A stretch of 64,000 bases of DNA from Ochotona curzoniae (GCF_017591425.1 NW_024465885.1:40060501-40124500), one strand, 5' to 3'. Positions 50,366 to 62,830 are shown, counted from the first letter of the stretch. Notes: generated from the letters alone by a model not told the origin. Made by a program: numbers and translations.

Positions 50366-50510
50366 ATTTACCTGCACAACCGCTGAAGGATTAATATTTT
50401 GCTGTATAAATATTTGACAAAATACAGTAAAAGGTACATCAAAGTATGAAAGAAGGATTGACAGAAACTGCCAAGTACAAAGGATAAAATAAGAGAAGCA
50501 GCGAGTATAG

Positions 50511-50773
50511 CCAGTTTGAGTATCCGCTGCTCCACTGCTGCTCCAGCTCTCTGCTTGTGGCCTGGAAACGCTCTCTGCATATGGCCTTGTGCTCTTGTGC
50601 CCATTTGAGATGCCCAGAAGAAGCTCCTGGCTCCCAGCTTGGAACCAGCCCAGCTCAGGCTAGTGCATGCATTTGGGGAGTGAACCAACAGATGAAAAAT
50701 AGCTCTGTCTCTCCTGTTCTCTCTCTGCAACTCTGATTTTCAAATAAAATACATATTTAAAAATTAAAAAAAA
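50511..50773 (+). mobile_element. Lagomorph C-type SINE, sense, head degraded
   Basis: It contains GCTGCTCCACTGCTGCTCCAGCTC, GATGCCCAGAAGAAGCTCCTGGCTCCC, GCATTTGGGGAGTGAACCAACAG and TCAAATAAAATACATATTTAAAAA. Confidence 0.87.
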
Positions 50774-50831
50774 GAGTTATAATTTTTTTTTTAAAAAAAC
50801 AAGAGTTTAGACGCACATCACCCAAATTTCT

Positions 50832-51163
50832 TTTTTTTTTGTTTAAGATTTATTTATTTATTGGAAAGTCAGATATACGGAGAGGAGGCAAGACAGAGAG
50901 GAAGATCTTCCGTCCGATGATTCACTCCCCAAGTGAGCACAATGGCTGATGCTATGCCGATCCGAAGCCAGGATCCAGGAACCTCCTCCAGGTCTCGCAC
51001 AAGGGTGCAGGGTCCCAAGGTTGGGCCGTCCTCAATTGTTTTCCCAGGCCACAAGCAGGGAGCTGGAAGGGAAGTGGAGCTGCTGGGATAGAACCGACGG
51101 CCATATGGGATCCCGGGGCATTCAAGGTGAGGACTTCAGCCGCTAGGCCATGCCACTGTGTCC
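50832..51163 (-). mobile_element. Lagomorph C-type SINE, antisense, with perfect 16-bp target duplication
   Basis: Full-length antisense copy from TTTAAGATTTATTTATTTATTGG to GCTAGGCCATGCCACTGTG. CATCACCCAAATTTCT flanks it at 50816-50831 and 51164-51179. Confidence 0.96.
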
Positions 51164-51189
51164 CATCACCCAAATTTCTAAGAGGAAGA

Positions 51190-51445
51190 GTTTGGGCTGA
51201 ACATTGAGCCTAGCAGTGAGATGCCTGCTTCCATAGCCCAGCACCTGGGTCTGACTTCTGGCTCTAGCTCCCGACCCCAGTTTTCTGTGAGTGAATATGC
51301 AGCAAGGCAGAGGTAGTGATTTGAGATTTTGGGTTCCTGGTTGATTTACAGTTCCCTGGCTTTGAGCTGGTCCAAATCTAAACATTGTGGGTATTTGGGG
51401 AGTGACCAGTAGATGGGAACTCTCTCTCTCTGTCATCTATCTAGC
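51190..51445 (+). mobile_element. Older SINE subfamily, sense
   Basis: It contains CAGTGAGATGCCTGC, CACCTGGGTCTGACTTCTGGCTCTAGCTCCCGACCCC, TTTTGGGTTCCTGG and GTATTTGGGGAGTGACCAGTAGATGGGAAC, an older relative of the C-type SINEs. Confidence 0.72.
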
Positions 51446-52163
51446 CAGCAAGTTGTACTCAATGCAGCTAAAAGCCTCCCCTTTCCTGACCTGTTCTTCT
51501 AGCCCCTTTCTCAGCTTCCCAAATCTCTTCCTTTTTTGTTGGGCTGGGTCTGACTGGTTCCCTTGTTCAATGTTCTTGCAGACACCTCTTTCCAGGTGGT
51601 GTCTGCCACACTGCCTCCTTCTGTGGTGAGGCTCCCTGGCCACTCTCTAAGCCGTGTCCCTGCTGCACGCTGTCTCACCGTTCCACTCCCTGCTGTTAGT
51701 TTTCCCTGCCACCTGCTGCTTTCCAACAACCCATCAAACTGGCTTATTTTGTTCAGCATTTGTTATCTATCTCCCTCCATAAAACTATAGGCTCTCCAAG
51801 GTGAGACACTTGTTCCTGGGGCATGTCAAATACCTAACATAATCCTGCAAAACATGAAAATGCCCACAGACCTTTGCACATACTGGGATCCTGGAGTCAG
51901 TAAATGAAGGGTGAAAAAAAAATACCCTGGCTTGAATTCTGGGCAGGTAGTAGCTTACTTAGCCGATGATTATGGTAGGGCTTGTAGTAGTTGAGTGACC
52001 AATATTGTGAATCCTTTTGCACCTGCCCCACCGAGAATAATTGGGTTAAGCCTTTGTGGCCGTGATGTTATGTAGCTTGCTTTATCTACATTTATTTTGC
52101 TTGTAAATTGATTAGCGTCTTCACCCCTTTTAACACAGGGAAAGACATAGTTGTAGACCCTGG
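51446..52163. other. Intergenic, no recognised feature
   Basis: About 720 bp. Overlapping short frames on both strands (51387-51790) lack any family signature. Confidence 0.4.
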
Positions 52164-52218
52164 AATGTATGTATGCATGTATGTATGTATGTATGTATGT
52201 ATGTATGTGTGTGTGTGG
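52164..52218. repeat. (GTAT)n microsatellite ending in (GT)n
   Basis: About eleven ATGT units with one GCAT interruption, then five GT units. Confidence 0.95.
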
Positions 52219-53151
52219 CATGTTTTTCTTCACTGTGACTTTTCTGAATAGTTTTAGCCTTGTCAGGACTTGCTACAGATGATCTTTTTCACTTCGTAGC
52301 TATAGATGGCAGCACACCACTACCTACGACCGTGCACGCAGGCTGCGTTTGTTAAGTGAGAACAATTGGTCAGGAGCTATCAGCCCAAGCTGATGACAAA
52401 TTAATGCCTTTAATAACTAAGCAAACTGGCTTCTTTTGTACACAAGGTTAGAATATTTATCACCTGCTTACTTCCTAAAGTGAAACCCATGTACGTTGTG
52501 TAACTTTACCGTGGAACTCTGGATTTATCTGCAGGAAGCATATACAGCAATTCACCTGGAACCCACCTCTCGTAAGGACTGGCATCATTCTGATATATTT
52601 ATTGGTAAAAGCCACTCTTGATTCAAGGCCTCATAATTCTCACATAAGGTAAATGAAAAAATGATTACCTTAAACACAAGCCACTCTTACAAAGTGACAT
52701 CGGGTAGCCTGTTCCAAATTGAATCCTTAGCAATAAAAATGAAGCGTGATCTTGATTGATCAAATGTGTCTGCTACTTACGTTAGATGAAAAATTCTTTA
52801 ACATTTAGAGTAGGTTTCACAAAGTTTATTATTTGCCACCTCTTGTATGTCACATTTTAAGTGAGCCAAATGCTTGATTTTATCATAGTTGTCAGAGAAG
52901 ATTGAAAAAAAATTGAAAAAAAATGCTTCTTATGAGAATCTGGTAAAGTTCTGATCACAGATGATGCTGTGTAATGAAAATATAACTTGAGATCCAAGAT
53001 ACAAATTGCATACAAGGTTTAAATTTTGTGAAAATTATGTGTGTAAAACTGAATAGTCTGAGTGCTATAATGCATTTTATCTAAATGGATACAATCGCAG
53101 TATTTCTTTGACCATGTAATCTATATAAAAATTATGGAGATATCCCACTTC
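52219..53151. other. Intergenic AT-rich, no recognised feature
   Basis: About 930 bp free of young repeats, with no open frame. It could include conserved non-coding DNA, which needs alignment to judge. Confidence 0.4.
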
Positions 53152-53469
53152 TTTTTTTAAAAAGATTTTTTTTATGTATTTGAAAGAGAGCAGGAGAGAC
53201 AGAAAGAGAATCTTTCATCTTCCGGAAGTGTCCCAAGTGGCCACAGTGGCCATGGTTGGACCAGGCTGAAGCTACAAGCCTGGAGCTTGATCCAGATCTC
53301 CCATGTGGGTTCAGGAGCCCAAGCACTTGGACCGTATTCCACCACTTTCCAAGGCTCATTGCCTGGCATCTGGGTCAGAAATGTAGCAGCTGGGACTCAA
53401 ACTGGCTCCTATATAAGATGCTGGCGTCAGAGGGAGAGGGTTAGCTGGCAATGTCACAATGTTGGCTCC
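53152..53469 (-). mobile_element. Lagomorph SINE, antisense, diverged
   Basis: From TTTTTTTAAAAAGATTTTTTTTATGTATTTGAAAGAG through CCAAGTGGCCACAGTGGCC and GATCTCCCATGTGGG to GGCAATGTCACAATGTTGGCTCC. Confidence 0.85.
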
Positions 53470-53607
53470 TGTTCTTCTTTCGTCTGGGTTATATTTCACA
53501 CTCACAGTTCTTCTCAGTTCAGTTAGCCACATTTCAGATCCTCAGTAGCTCTGTGTGGCCAGTGAATGCTGTAATGTCCAGCTCGACAGTAAGGATTTAG
53601 TACTTGC

Positions 53608-54010
53608 CAGGAGCTGAGTTGTGCAGCCCTCCGTCTCACCATTTGTATGTTGAATTCCTACCCTTTAGTAACTCAGAATGTAAACTTATTTAAAGATAGT
53701 GCCATTCCCAAGTTAAAAGAAAGTCAACAGGGCAGCCTGAATCCTAAATGACTGACGTCTTCAGAAAACAGGAAAACTTGGTCCCAGACTCATATGCAGG
53801 GAGAGCAGGCAAGGGAGGATCAGGGCAGCTGATGCCTCCACAGGTCAAGGTCAAAACTGCCGGGAGTTAAGTGGCATGCCTGGAACAGACCAGCTGCACT
53901 CTGCTGACCCCTTAGTGCTGCACATGCTCACTGTAGACCCGTGGGATGATGCCTCTGGACAGCGTGACTAGGGTGTGGAGCTGCTCCAGCAGCTGGTGCA
54001 AACTACAAAG
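53608..54010 (+). mobile_element. Ancient LTR-like fragment (probably MaLR)
   Basis: TTGTATGTTGAATTCCTACCCTTTAGTAACTCAGAATGTAAACTTATTTAAAGATAGTGCC, read in order, resembles a mammalian consensus of the form 'atgttgaagccctaaccccagtacctcagaatgtgactgtatttggagatagg'. Supporting phrases further on are AAATGACTGACGTCTTCAGAAAACAGGAAAACTTGG and CATGCCTGGAACAGACC. Confidence 0.5.
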
Positions 54011-56879
54011 GTATAGATGAGAATTGCTCCTCTGCTCTGTCACTCTTTAATGCTTGTGGTCCCCCTCTTCCTTTCCTCCCTCTTCTTTACTTGGTAAATT
54101 CTCCTGTCTTTGCAAATTCCCTTTTACTCAGCCTTGCAGCACTCCTCCAAGAGTATTGGGATCATCTTTAGCAGGACAAGCTTGACTTGCTTCATGTTTC
54201 CAGCAGGGATATTGTGTCCCCACTGCACCCCAACTCCTCTTAGAACTGCTGTTCTGCGGGCCAAGTGCTGGCCCCCAAAGTGCTTTTAAAACCTTAAACA
54301 CTGGCACAATTGGGAATGGGTGGTTTGTGTCTTTTATTTGCACTTGGTAAGCATTTAGAGGTGAAATGAAGCATTTCCCAAATTGCTTTGTTTTCTTCTC
54401 TCTGTAATTATCTGGGATCTCCACAGTAGGGAATTCGACAAAATAGATAGATGCCTGTCACTTCCTTGCCATCTGGCAGCAACAGATCTCCGTTGGTTAC
54501 TTCCCCAGCATGTTTTGAACACTTCTCCAGCTTTGCATACGCCTCTCCTCTGTTTGCAAAAAGACATGTGCTGTAGGTGATATGGGCCCTCCATATCTCT
54601 AAGAATGAGCCCCCAATAGAGTCGCGGTACTAGGTAGCTTAGCCTGCATCATAGTAAATGTGAATAGTGAACTTGAAGATGTGCAGTGCACAGCTGTCTG
54701 CAATGGCTCACTCGTGTATCACTAAGTCAGGCGGACAATCGCTTCTACCTTGCCATCATCACAGGTACAGAATGGGGTTTGAAACTTCTGAGAATTAGAG
54801 TTCTGGAGAGACATTTTCCAGGGTTATTAGAGGAGTAAACTCTTCCTTTCTTCTTTATAGGTCCTGTTGAGAAAGATCATTCAGAGAGTGGTTTAAGGAT
54901 TTATGGCTTATTGTTGAGTTTATGACAGACAGGCTTGAAAGTCGCTGGTTGGAACCCTGGGATGAGATGTGTGCCAGGGATTATAGTTATGATTCTTGAT
55001 CAAGCTTTGCCTGAAGTACCTACATGCTCATTTGCATGAACCAGTATGTTTTCTTAGACAATTCAATTTCCTGTTCTGTGTAACTTGAGGAATTCCAAAT
55101 GCTACAGTACAGATTCAGGTAAGGAAATGAAAGATAAACACGCGTTTCTAGTCTGTGAATCCAAAACAAACCCACAAAAACAAGCCCTAAATTTCTTCAG
55201 GTCTCTATAGCAACTTGGATTACACTTTCTAATGGAAATAGAGCCAAATTATGGTTAGCTTTCTCTGTTAACTTACAGTACTGCTGTAAAGTCTACACAT
55301 GCAATGTGTTTGTGACCATCCTGTGCTAAAAATTTAGATCACTTTCTGTTAAAACCCTCAAGTATTTCTACCATTACACGGCTTAAGAACTGCAATCACT
55401 TAAGCAAAAGATCCAGCCTAGAAACTTAATCTACATTGTGTATCTTCGTTTCCAACATTTTAAAGTTTAACATATTTAGAAATACGCTTTTTGATGTACC
55501 TTCTGTTTGTAAAATGAAACTATATATATATGACATTAACTTCTCTTATTTATTCATGGCTCAGGAATACCATAGGTGTGATCAGTGCTTAAAGTTGCAA
55601 GAAAATGGAAGAGATCTTTAATATAACTCAGTTCCCTACTACAAACACCAAAAGTTGGATCAACATATGCCTAGAGTTATAAAGATATGATATATTTTAA
55701 AAGTCTTTAGCAGCAGATTCCTCAAGGGCCCCCAGATTCCAGTCTTCAGCTTTGCTCTAGCCCCATACCAGCTGTTTCTACTAAGTTTTCAATTATCTGC
55801 AGGCTGTTTTCAAGTCTTCCTGGGACTGAGAAGTAGCTACTGGGGCAGTAGATCAAATGCAACTATCCTTGCCAAATAATGAAATTTGGAATTAGGAAGT
55901 AGCTTCTGGCTGCTTCCTGACTGAGGCCCCTTGGTCCCCAGCTCCCAGGGGGCGTGGCTTCCTACCTGGCTGTCTTAGCGACTGGGGTTTGCTGTTGGGT
56001 CATTTTCAAAGCCAGGAGCTAATGCCTTCCCTGATCCGTCAGCTTCATTCCCATGGATTCTGCCTTTAATTCCTGCGCTGATTTTAGATGGTTTCCTACA
56101 GAGCCAACGTCAAGAGTTGCCATCACTCTGTTTTTCTGTCTTGCTCGCTAAAGACTATCCCAGGGGTTGCTCTTAGATTTTGGAAACTAGTTGGAACACT
56201 CCACTCTCCAGTTTGTATACGAGCACTTCTGCAGAATAATGGTAAAGGAATTAAAGGATTTTTATTGTGGCATAAAGATTTTTTTTTTGATATAAGTGCA
56301 TTTGCATGAACTTTTTGAATACACTTGTATTTTCTCTGGCTATGAGTTTTGATCAGTGGTCTGAGCCTACTCTTTTCTTTTGCCTCACTTTTAGCTTGTT
56401 TTATTATACATATTTTTCCATTAGCTCCAATGCTTGAACCTTCTGCATTTGATACCAATTAGTTCATTCTAAGCCTTTGCCCCACAACTGATGCTGGTAA
56501 CTATATGACAATCAGAAGATTATAAAGACAGCATTTATACCTATAAACTTAGAGACAATATTCTTTACTTCATTCATTAGCTTAAATTGCATGTGAGTTT
56601 GTTTTTTTTTTTTTTGATTGACTGTATTAATGAAACTGACTTTTTATGTTACTTCAAAAAGATGGATGACTGGGGTATTTGTAACTTTTCTCCTAAAATA
56701 GATGACCGCATTACAGAGCAGAAAGCTATTCTTTTTTTTTTTCTGATGACTAACAGCATTTCTATGTTCTTGAGCTCTATGACTGCTGGTGACAGATATG
56801 TCCCTTTGGCACTGCTGGCACAGCTCAGTTCTTCCCTGAGCCTTTTCAGTCTAGGGTTAGGGATAGAATCCACGTGCTA
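54011..56879. other. Intergenic, no recognised gene or repeat
   Basis: 2.9 kb, the longest stretch outside BACH1 without interspersed repeats I can name. Short open frames (up to 111 codons at 56123-56458, minus) lack family signatures. It includes an (AT)n-like TATATATATATGA near 55522. Confidence 0.45.
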
Positions 56880-56884
56880 GGCTT

Positions 56885-57270
56885 CGGTGTGCTTTGTCCC
56901 CAAAAGATTCATCTGTTGGGAACTTGGTTCCCAATACTGCACTTTGAGAGGTGTGGAGACGGTCAGGTCAGAGTCCTTGAAAGGATTTGAGATGGTTTTC
57001 TGAGACGGTTTTCAAGAAAATGTTGATCTAAACGAGGAAAACTACCTTGCCCCTGACTTCTATCTTACCACTTACTCTTTCCTTCTTGCATAAACTCCCC
57101 AGTGATGCCTTTGACCAAGATGTGACGTAGTCAGGGGATTCTTTCAGGAGCCAATGCCATGCTCCTTGGAATTCCAGCCTCTGAATAAAGGTAATAAAAT
57201 CCTTTTCTTTATGTATTACTTAGCTTCAGGTATTTGTGTTATAGCAATGGAAAATGGGCTAACATACCTC
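56885..57270 (+). mobile_element. ERVL-MaLR LTR (MST/MLT1-type), sense
   Basis: The 5' part (GTGTGCTTTGTCCCCAAAAGATTCATCTGTTGGGAACTTGG) and the 3' part (CCAGCCTCTGAATAAAGGTAATAAAATCC, then TTAGCTTCAGGTATTTGTGTTATAGCAATGGAAAATGGGCTAACATA) are the hallmark ends of MaLR LTRs, with the LTR polyadenylation signal in place. No internal sequence. Confidence 0.85.
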
Positions 57271-57714
57271 CCCTATTATTGGTTATTGCTGCACAACAAA
57301 GAATCATGAAATTGAGTTAAAAGGATGACTGCTCATGAATCTCACACAGCTGCAGGTCTGATGGGTGGGCTCACTGGGCTTGCTTCTGTGCCTTCAGGCT
57401 GACAATGGGCAGATTGATTTCAGCTACAGCAGCTCAGTGATCTCTGCACTGCACTGCAGACTGGCACATCCTTTTCAGCTGAGAACACACAAGGTCACAC
57501 AAACCTGGGCTCCGAAGTGGCATATCTTAACTTCAATAGCCATAGCAAGCCATATGGATCAACTCTAAACTAAGGCAAACCCTTCAACCTGCCATGGCAC
57601 TTGTTCTGTTTGGGCGTAGTGGTGGTAGGAATGAGCTCCATGCACAGATGTCTGTTACAGCAGGCGCAGATCAAAACCTGGAGAGGAGCTGATGGAACAG
57701 GTGTGTGAAATTTA
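57271..57714. other. Intergenic, possible ancient repeat
   Basis: TTGGTTATTGCTGCACAACAAAG and GCAGGTCTGATGGGTGGGCTCACTGGGCTTGC resemble an old interspersed repeat, but the family is not clear to me. Confidence 0.3.
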
Positions 57715-58018
57715 CCAATTTCTTATTTGAGAGGAAGACAGTCACACAGAGGACATTCCCACAGATCTTCCCACAGAGGGGGAAGTTCACTTCCCAAATG
57801 CCGGTCGTGGTCAGAGATGATGCAAGGTAAAGCACGGGAACGGAAGCTCCTCCAGGTCTCCCACAAGTGTGAGTTACCACCTCCTGCCTCCCAGGAGTTG
57901 CATTAGTGAGGATCTGGAATTAGGAGCCTGAACTGGGAGTTGAACCCAAGGACTCTTGCTATCCTTGGGATGTGGGTGTTCCCCATGTATTTTAAACTTT
58001 AAGCTAAATGCCCACCTC
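57715..58018 (-). mobile_element. Old tRNA-derived SINE, antisense
   Basis: From TTCTTATTTGAGAGGAAGACAG through TTCACTTCCCAAATGCC and CCAGGTCTCCCACAAG to GTGTTCCCCATG and AAGCTAAATGCCCACCTC. It ends with the AAATGCC-type head complement of the older subfamily. Confidence 0.65.
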
Positions 58019-58845
58019 TTCATTTCTTGATATTGTCTCCAATAATGCTCATATGCCCATACATTCTTTTTGTAGTTGATCATATTTCTTTATTAGGAAG
58101 TGAGCTTCTTCATGGTTTGTAAACTCCACTTTTTGGTATGAATTAGCATAAATAACATTTCTGTTACTAGCAACCAGAAATTTCTGACTCATGTATTATT
58201 TTTCTCATCAAAGGGTTTGCCTTTATATGAAAAGATTCTTTCTTCATCCCAATGTAAAGTGTTTTCAGTTTGGTTTTGGGGTGAGTGAAATCTTTTTATA
58301 TTAGAAGTAAACATTAGCCCTTTTATTTCACAGGATATTAGTTTATCAAAGTAAACTATACCACACAATTTTCAAATAAAAACATTGTCTACTGAAAAAG
58401 GCATACAAAAGCATTATAAAACAAAGTTGTTTACAGTTTTGTCTTAGGAGTTTTATCCTTAAGAGTTTACTTCACTGAGGTAACATAAGCAAAGATCCAT
58501 ATGTATGAATAATTTGCACTGACGTCATTCATAAGACTAAAAAGGGAAACATCTAAATAGAATGTTTTAACAAATTATGTCAGTTTATTCGGATGGAATA
58601 TTATGTGTTCTTGACGTTAAGAAAATTATGTAAAATATTGAACTCTGTTTATGATGTAATAAATGAAAAGGAAAATGCAAAATAGTACCTACATGGATAT
58701 CTGAGCTGTGTATATAGAATCACTCCTGACAGGTGTCCATTGGCTACATATAACTTACACTCATGTACAGCTGTTTTCTTTTTCTGTGCAATAAAGAAAA
58801 TTTTCTTTTGAATGTACTTTTCTCTTGAGCAAATTGGAGACACTC
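58019..58845. other. Intergenic AT-rich, no recognised feature
   Basis: About 830 bp without open frames or named repeats. Confidence 0.4.
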
Positions 58846-59115
58846 TATTTAGTGTGTCTACCAGTGTGTCCAACAGGAACCCACATCCTGTATTGGAATG
58901 CCTGGGTTCTAGCTGAGCCTCTGATCCAGCTTTCTGATGAAGCATGTCTGATGAGATTAGAGGTGATGGTATAAGTAGCTGAATTGCTGCCACCTACACA
59001 GAAGACCGGGACTAAGTTTATGGCTCTTGTTATCAGCCTGGTTCAGAGTTGGCTCAGCTTGGCTGTTGGGAAAATGTGAGGAGGAAATCAGCAGATTTGA
59101 ACTGCACATACTTAA
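58846..59115 (+). mobile_element. Old SINE, sense, diverged
   Basis: It contains AGTGTGTCCAACAGGAACCCACATCC, TGGAATGCCTGGGTTCTAGCTGAGCC, ATCCAGCTTTCTGATGAAGC and GAGGAAATCAGCAGATTTGAACTGC. Confidence 0.5.
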
Positions 59116-60358
59116 CATCTCTGAGTAAGCTGATAAAAGGCTGAGTTTATTGTGGGCACACTTGCCTGTCTAAAGGATTGTGCTGATACACAATTGGCCG
59201 CTGGTGGGTGAGAATGTGGAGGGTGAGCACTTATTTCAGGGAGGAAACGGAAGGGTTGATACCCTCTGGGCAGGGGTGGTGTGTAGCACTAATTGGGCCG
59301 AGGAGGATCAACAGGAGGGAAACGGTGGGGGGTCAGGATGATGGAGAAAACTCCAGGTCCAATGACAGTTCATATCCAGGGCTGTATTTGTCATTGTCTT
59401 CCATTGTAATTATTCCTGTTGTTCTTTAGTCTTCAGTAAGTAGTCTTAAACAACTCAAATAGGTACTTGCTTATTTTGGGGAATTCAAGCAGGCTCTGCA
59501 ACTCTACTTGGATTAAAAAGAGCATGAGTTGCATGGAGAAGTAATAAAAAAAATGAGCAATGGTGATCCAAGTAGAAATTCCAGGAGACGTGGTTCAGAA
59601 TGGGAGTTAACTTATGGATTGTGTAAGAATCCTACTTGTACTGTAAACTATTTCTGTTTACCATTTTTCCCCTTTATCTCTTTGCTATGGATAAATTTTA
59701 CTTTCCTACACTGCTATAAGCAGGGCAGGTCATTTGACTTGCTGTGGTCAGTGAAATTTGGAGAGAAAAATATGTCATCTTTGGAAAGAAGTATTAAGAA
59801 TGAATTCCTTCCTGTCCTGGTCTCTTTCCCTGACCCTGGACCTGAGAAGATGCCGGCTAGTTGCTCCTCCATCAACCTGGTTCCTGAAGCGCAGGTGAGG
59901 GATAAAGGGATCTGACATGCTTTGTGGCATTGATGGTTACCGTTATGTGTTTAACTGACTGGATCACGGAGTGCACAGGCACTGGGCTGCAGTTTATCTC
60001 TGAGTGTGCCTACGAGGGTCTTTCTGGATAACATTGATGTTTGATTTGGTGGTCTTAGTAGATTCTCTGTTCAGCTGCATGTTCATCATCCCCACTATTG
60101 AGCACCTGAATGAAACAAAAGGTACACACACAGAATTCATCCCTTCTACCTGGGTATTGGAGCTAACATTGGCCTCTTTTTATTCTCAGACTGAGACTGA
60201 TACTCTAAGCTCCCCTGGCCAACAGGTATTTGAACTTGGTTGAAGTATATCACCAACTCTCCTGGATAACCAACTTGCAGATGGCAGATCATGGGAGTTC
60301 ACAGCTTGCATAATCCAGTGAATCAATTTTTCATGAAAAGCTGTCTGTAACATATATC
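59116..60358. other. Intergenic, no recognised gene
   Basis: About 1.2 kb. The 128-codon frame at 59529-59915 has no family signature. Confidence 0.4.
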
Positions 60359-60394
60359 ATACACACACACACACATACACACACACACATATAT
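60359..60394. repeat. (AC)n microsatellite, interrupted
   Basis: AC repeats with one AT interruption, ending ATATAT. Confidence 0.92.
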
Positions 60395-60457
60395 TTACCT
60401 GTTGGTTCTTTTTTACTTAGGAAAACAGTAGCCTTTTTAGGCAATGTAGATTCATTT

Positions 60458-60829
60458 TTAAAAAAGATTTATTCTTTATTTATTATAGAGGGCAGACTTG
60501 CAGAGGGAGGGAAGAGAGCGAGAGAAAGACAGTGAGAGAGAGAGACGGAGGGAAGGAGGAAGAGAGAGAGATTCTATCTCATCACTCAGTCCCCACTGTC
60601 AAGATGACTGCAATGGTTGAGGCTGAACCAGGCTGAAACCAGGAGCCCACAGCTTCTCCTTGGTGTCCCATGTGAGTACAAGGGCTCAGGCACCACCTTC
60701 CACTGCTTTCCCAAACCATTAGCAGAGAGCTGGATCAGAAGTGAAGCAGCCTGGACCAGAACTGGTACCCATATGGGATGCTGGTACTATAGGCAGAGAC
60801 TTAACTTGCTTCTCCACAATGTTGGCCAC
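60458..60829 (-). mobile_element. Lagomorph SINE, antisense, with expanded purine tract
   Basis: From TTTAAAAAAGATTTATTC through a long GAGAGA-rich tract (60500-60575), TCACTCAGTCCCCACTG and ACCCATATGGGATGCTGG to CTCCACAATGTTGGCC. Confidence 0.87.
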
Positions 60830-61302
60830 GGAAGATAGTTATAGGGTACTATAGTATGATATGGTCTTCCCTGATTTATACAATGGGATTTTTCCCCAAC
60901 ATGAAGGGAGTAGAACATGGGAGACTGAATCTCCCATTGCCATCCATAGAAGGGTGTCTGCAGACTGAAGTCTATAAGCCTTCTAGTTACTCTTTGACCA
61001 GCATTTGCAATTGGTTTTTGTGTTACTGCCCAGTACTGTATTGGCATGCCTCTGCAATATCATTCCCTCTATGTGAATGGTCCATTTGCTCACTCTCACT
61101 GGCTCCAATCTCAACTTTCACCTCCATAATGCTCAGTTACTCCAGTGTGAACTATGTATGAGTTGTTTGCTCAGTATAATTCACTGAGTATTTTGAATGA
61201 ACTTTGATTTACACATAGTTGTCAACAAGTGTATTTGAGAAAGTCTCTATCTTAAATATGCCTTCAATGTTTGTATTAATAAGCCAATCAGAAAATTATG
61301 CT
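60830..61302. other. Intergenic, no recognised feature
   Basis: About 470 bp. Overlapping frames of 86 and 101 codons on opposite strands have no family signature. Confidence 0.4.
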
Positions 61303-61567
61303 TTTAAAAAAAATTGTTTTAATTTGAATAGTAGATTTACAGAAAAGAGAAAGAGAAATGTTCCACTTACTGGCTCACTCCCCAAATGGCTCCAGTGGCC
61401 AGAGCTGAGCCAATCTGAAGCCAGTAGCCAGAGAAGCTTCTTTTGGGTCTCCAATGTGAGTGTAGAAGCCCAAGGACTTGAGTCATCCTCTGCTGCCTTC
61501 TCAGGCCGCAAGTAGGACAGCTGGGACATGGACCAGTATTCGTACGTGATGCCACCAGGCCAGCCTC
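61303..61567 (-). mobile_element. Lagomorph SINE, antisense
   Basis: From AATTTGAATAGTAGATTTACAG through GCTCACTCCCCAAATGGC, GGGTCTCCAATGTGAGTG and CTTCTCAGGCCGCAAG to GCCACCAGGCCAGCC. An imperfect direct repeat (GAAAATTATGCTTTTAAA and GGAAATTATGTTTTTAAA) flanks it. Confidence 0.83.
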
Positions 61568-62319
61568 CAGGAAATTATGTTTTTAAATGAAATAATTTAA
61601 TCTGAGACTGGAAATTAAAAATACATGAAAGACAATCTACCTAATTTTATGAAGGCTGGGATCCAGCTTAATTAGGAAGGACTCATTAGTTTCCCATGAA
61701 GAAATTGTTAGTAGGAATGACCCACTGAGAACCAAGAAGTTACTACTGCTCAAGATGAATGCCCGAAGCCTGGCTTAGGAGGCAGCTTCCATAAACACCG
61801 TCACTTCTCACTCTGGTTTCTTGGTAATAACAAGTAGAGGAACCAAAGCAATTACCCAGATAATTAAAGAAAAACAAGCCTGTCTGTGACAGGTAACTTC
61901 AAGAGTCTCCTCTAGATATTCTAGGCAACCCTTTTATTCTTTGCTACCCCGGTGTCAGCAAGAATCAGCTCTGGCTCACAAAAGCTACTTTAACAATTAA
62001 AACGCTCTCAGCTGGTACATTTAACCTCACAGGCACCACCCCTGCTCATCAATCTAGAGTTTGAAATAGCTCTGTCAGACCTTAGGGCTGTGCTGTTCCT
62101 GCTGATTCATAGCAAAACCCAACACTACTGTGTAAATGTGAGACTGCTCGTGAAATGTCAGAAAGAAGGCCTTGTGATTCTGGGATCTGGTGAGCTACAC
62201 TCCTCAGATGCCCCAAGGGTGGCAGAGACCAGGGAACGGCTCTGTGTCAGGTCCCTAGGAGGCAGCAGCTGTGACTTACCCTCCAAAATGTTCCTATATG
62301 AGAGCATGTAATATGTTCA
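61568..62319. other. Intergenic, no recognised feature
   Basis: About 750 bp with no gene or named repeat. Confidence 0.4.
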
Positions 62320-62420
62320 GTTCACTTCCCAAGGGGATGAAACCAAAGCCAGGAGCTTGAACCTCAATGAAGGTGTCCCACATGTGTGGCAGGGACTTGA
62401 TGACTAAGCCATTGTTCCTG
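62320..62420 (-). mobile_element. Short SINE remnant, antisense
   Basis: CACTTCCCAAGGGGATG, AACCAAAGCCAGGAGCTTGAACC, GTGTCCCACATGTG and GACTAAGCCATTGTTCCTG retain the order of the antisense SINE with most of the body missing. Confidence 0.6.
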
Positions 62421-62529
62421 TTTTCAGAGTCTGCATTTGCCCGCAGATGGAATCAGAAATCACAGCTGAGAGTTTAAAAATATTATCATACATGGGCATT
62501 CTATCTTTTTCTATTTCCAACATGTGTTT

Positions 62530-62830
62530 GTTTGAAAGGTAGAATTGCAGAGAGGTGAAACAGAAAGAGAAGGTTTTCCATCCACTTACTCGCTTCACAA
62601 GTGGCCACAACAGCCAGGGCTGGGCCAGGTTAAGTCAAGAGGAGCCAGGAGCTTTACTTGGGTCTCTCAAGTAGGTGGCAAGAGTCCAAACACTGGGGCT
62701 ATCTTTCCTTTGCTTTCCCAGATGCAATAGCAGGGAGCAAAATAGGAAGTGGGGCAGCTGGAACTTGAATTTGCGCCTGTAGAGATGCCATTGTCGGAGG
62801 TCACAACCTAACCTGTGTCAGCACCAGCCT
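62530..62830 (-). mobile_element. Lagomorph SINE, antisense
   Basis: From TGTTTGAAAGGTAGAATTGCAGAGAGG through CACAAGTGGCCACAACAGCC, TTGGGTCTCTCAAGTAGG and GCTTTCCCAGATGCAATAGCAGGGAG to TGTCAGCACCAGCC. Confidence 0.84.

Noticed and set aside
59529..59915. 128-codon plus-strand frame
   Set aside because: No recognisable domain and low-complexity composition; likely chance.
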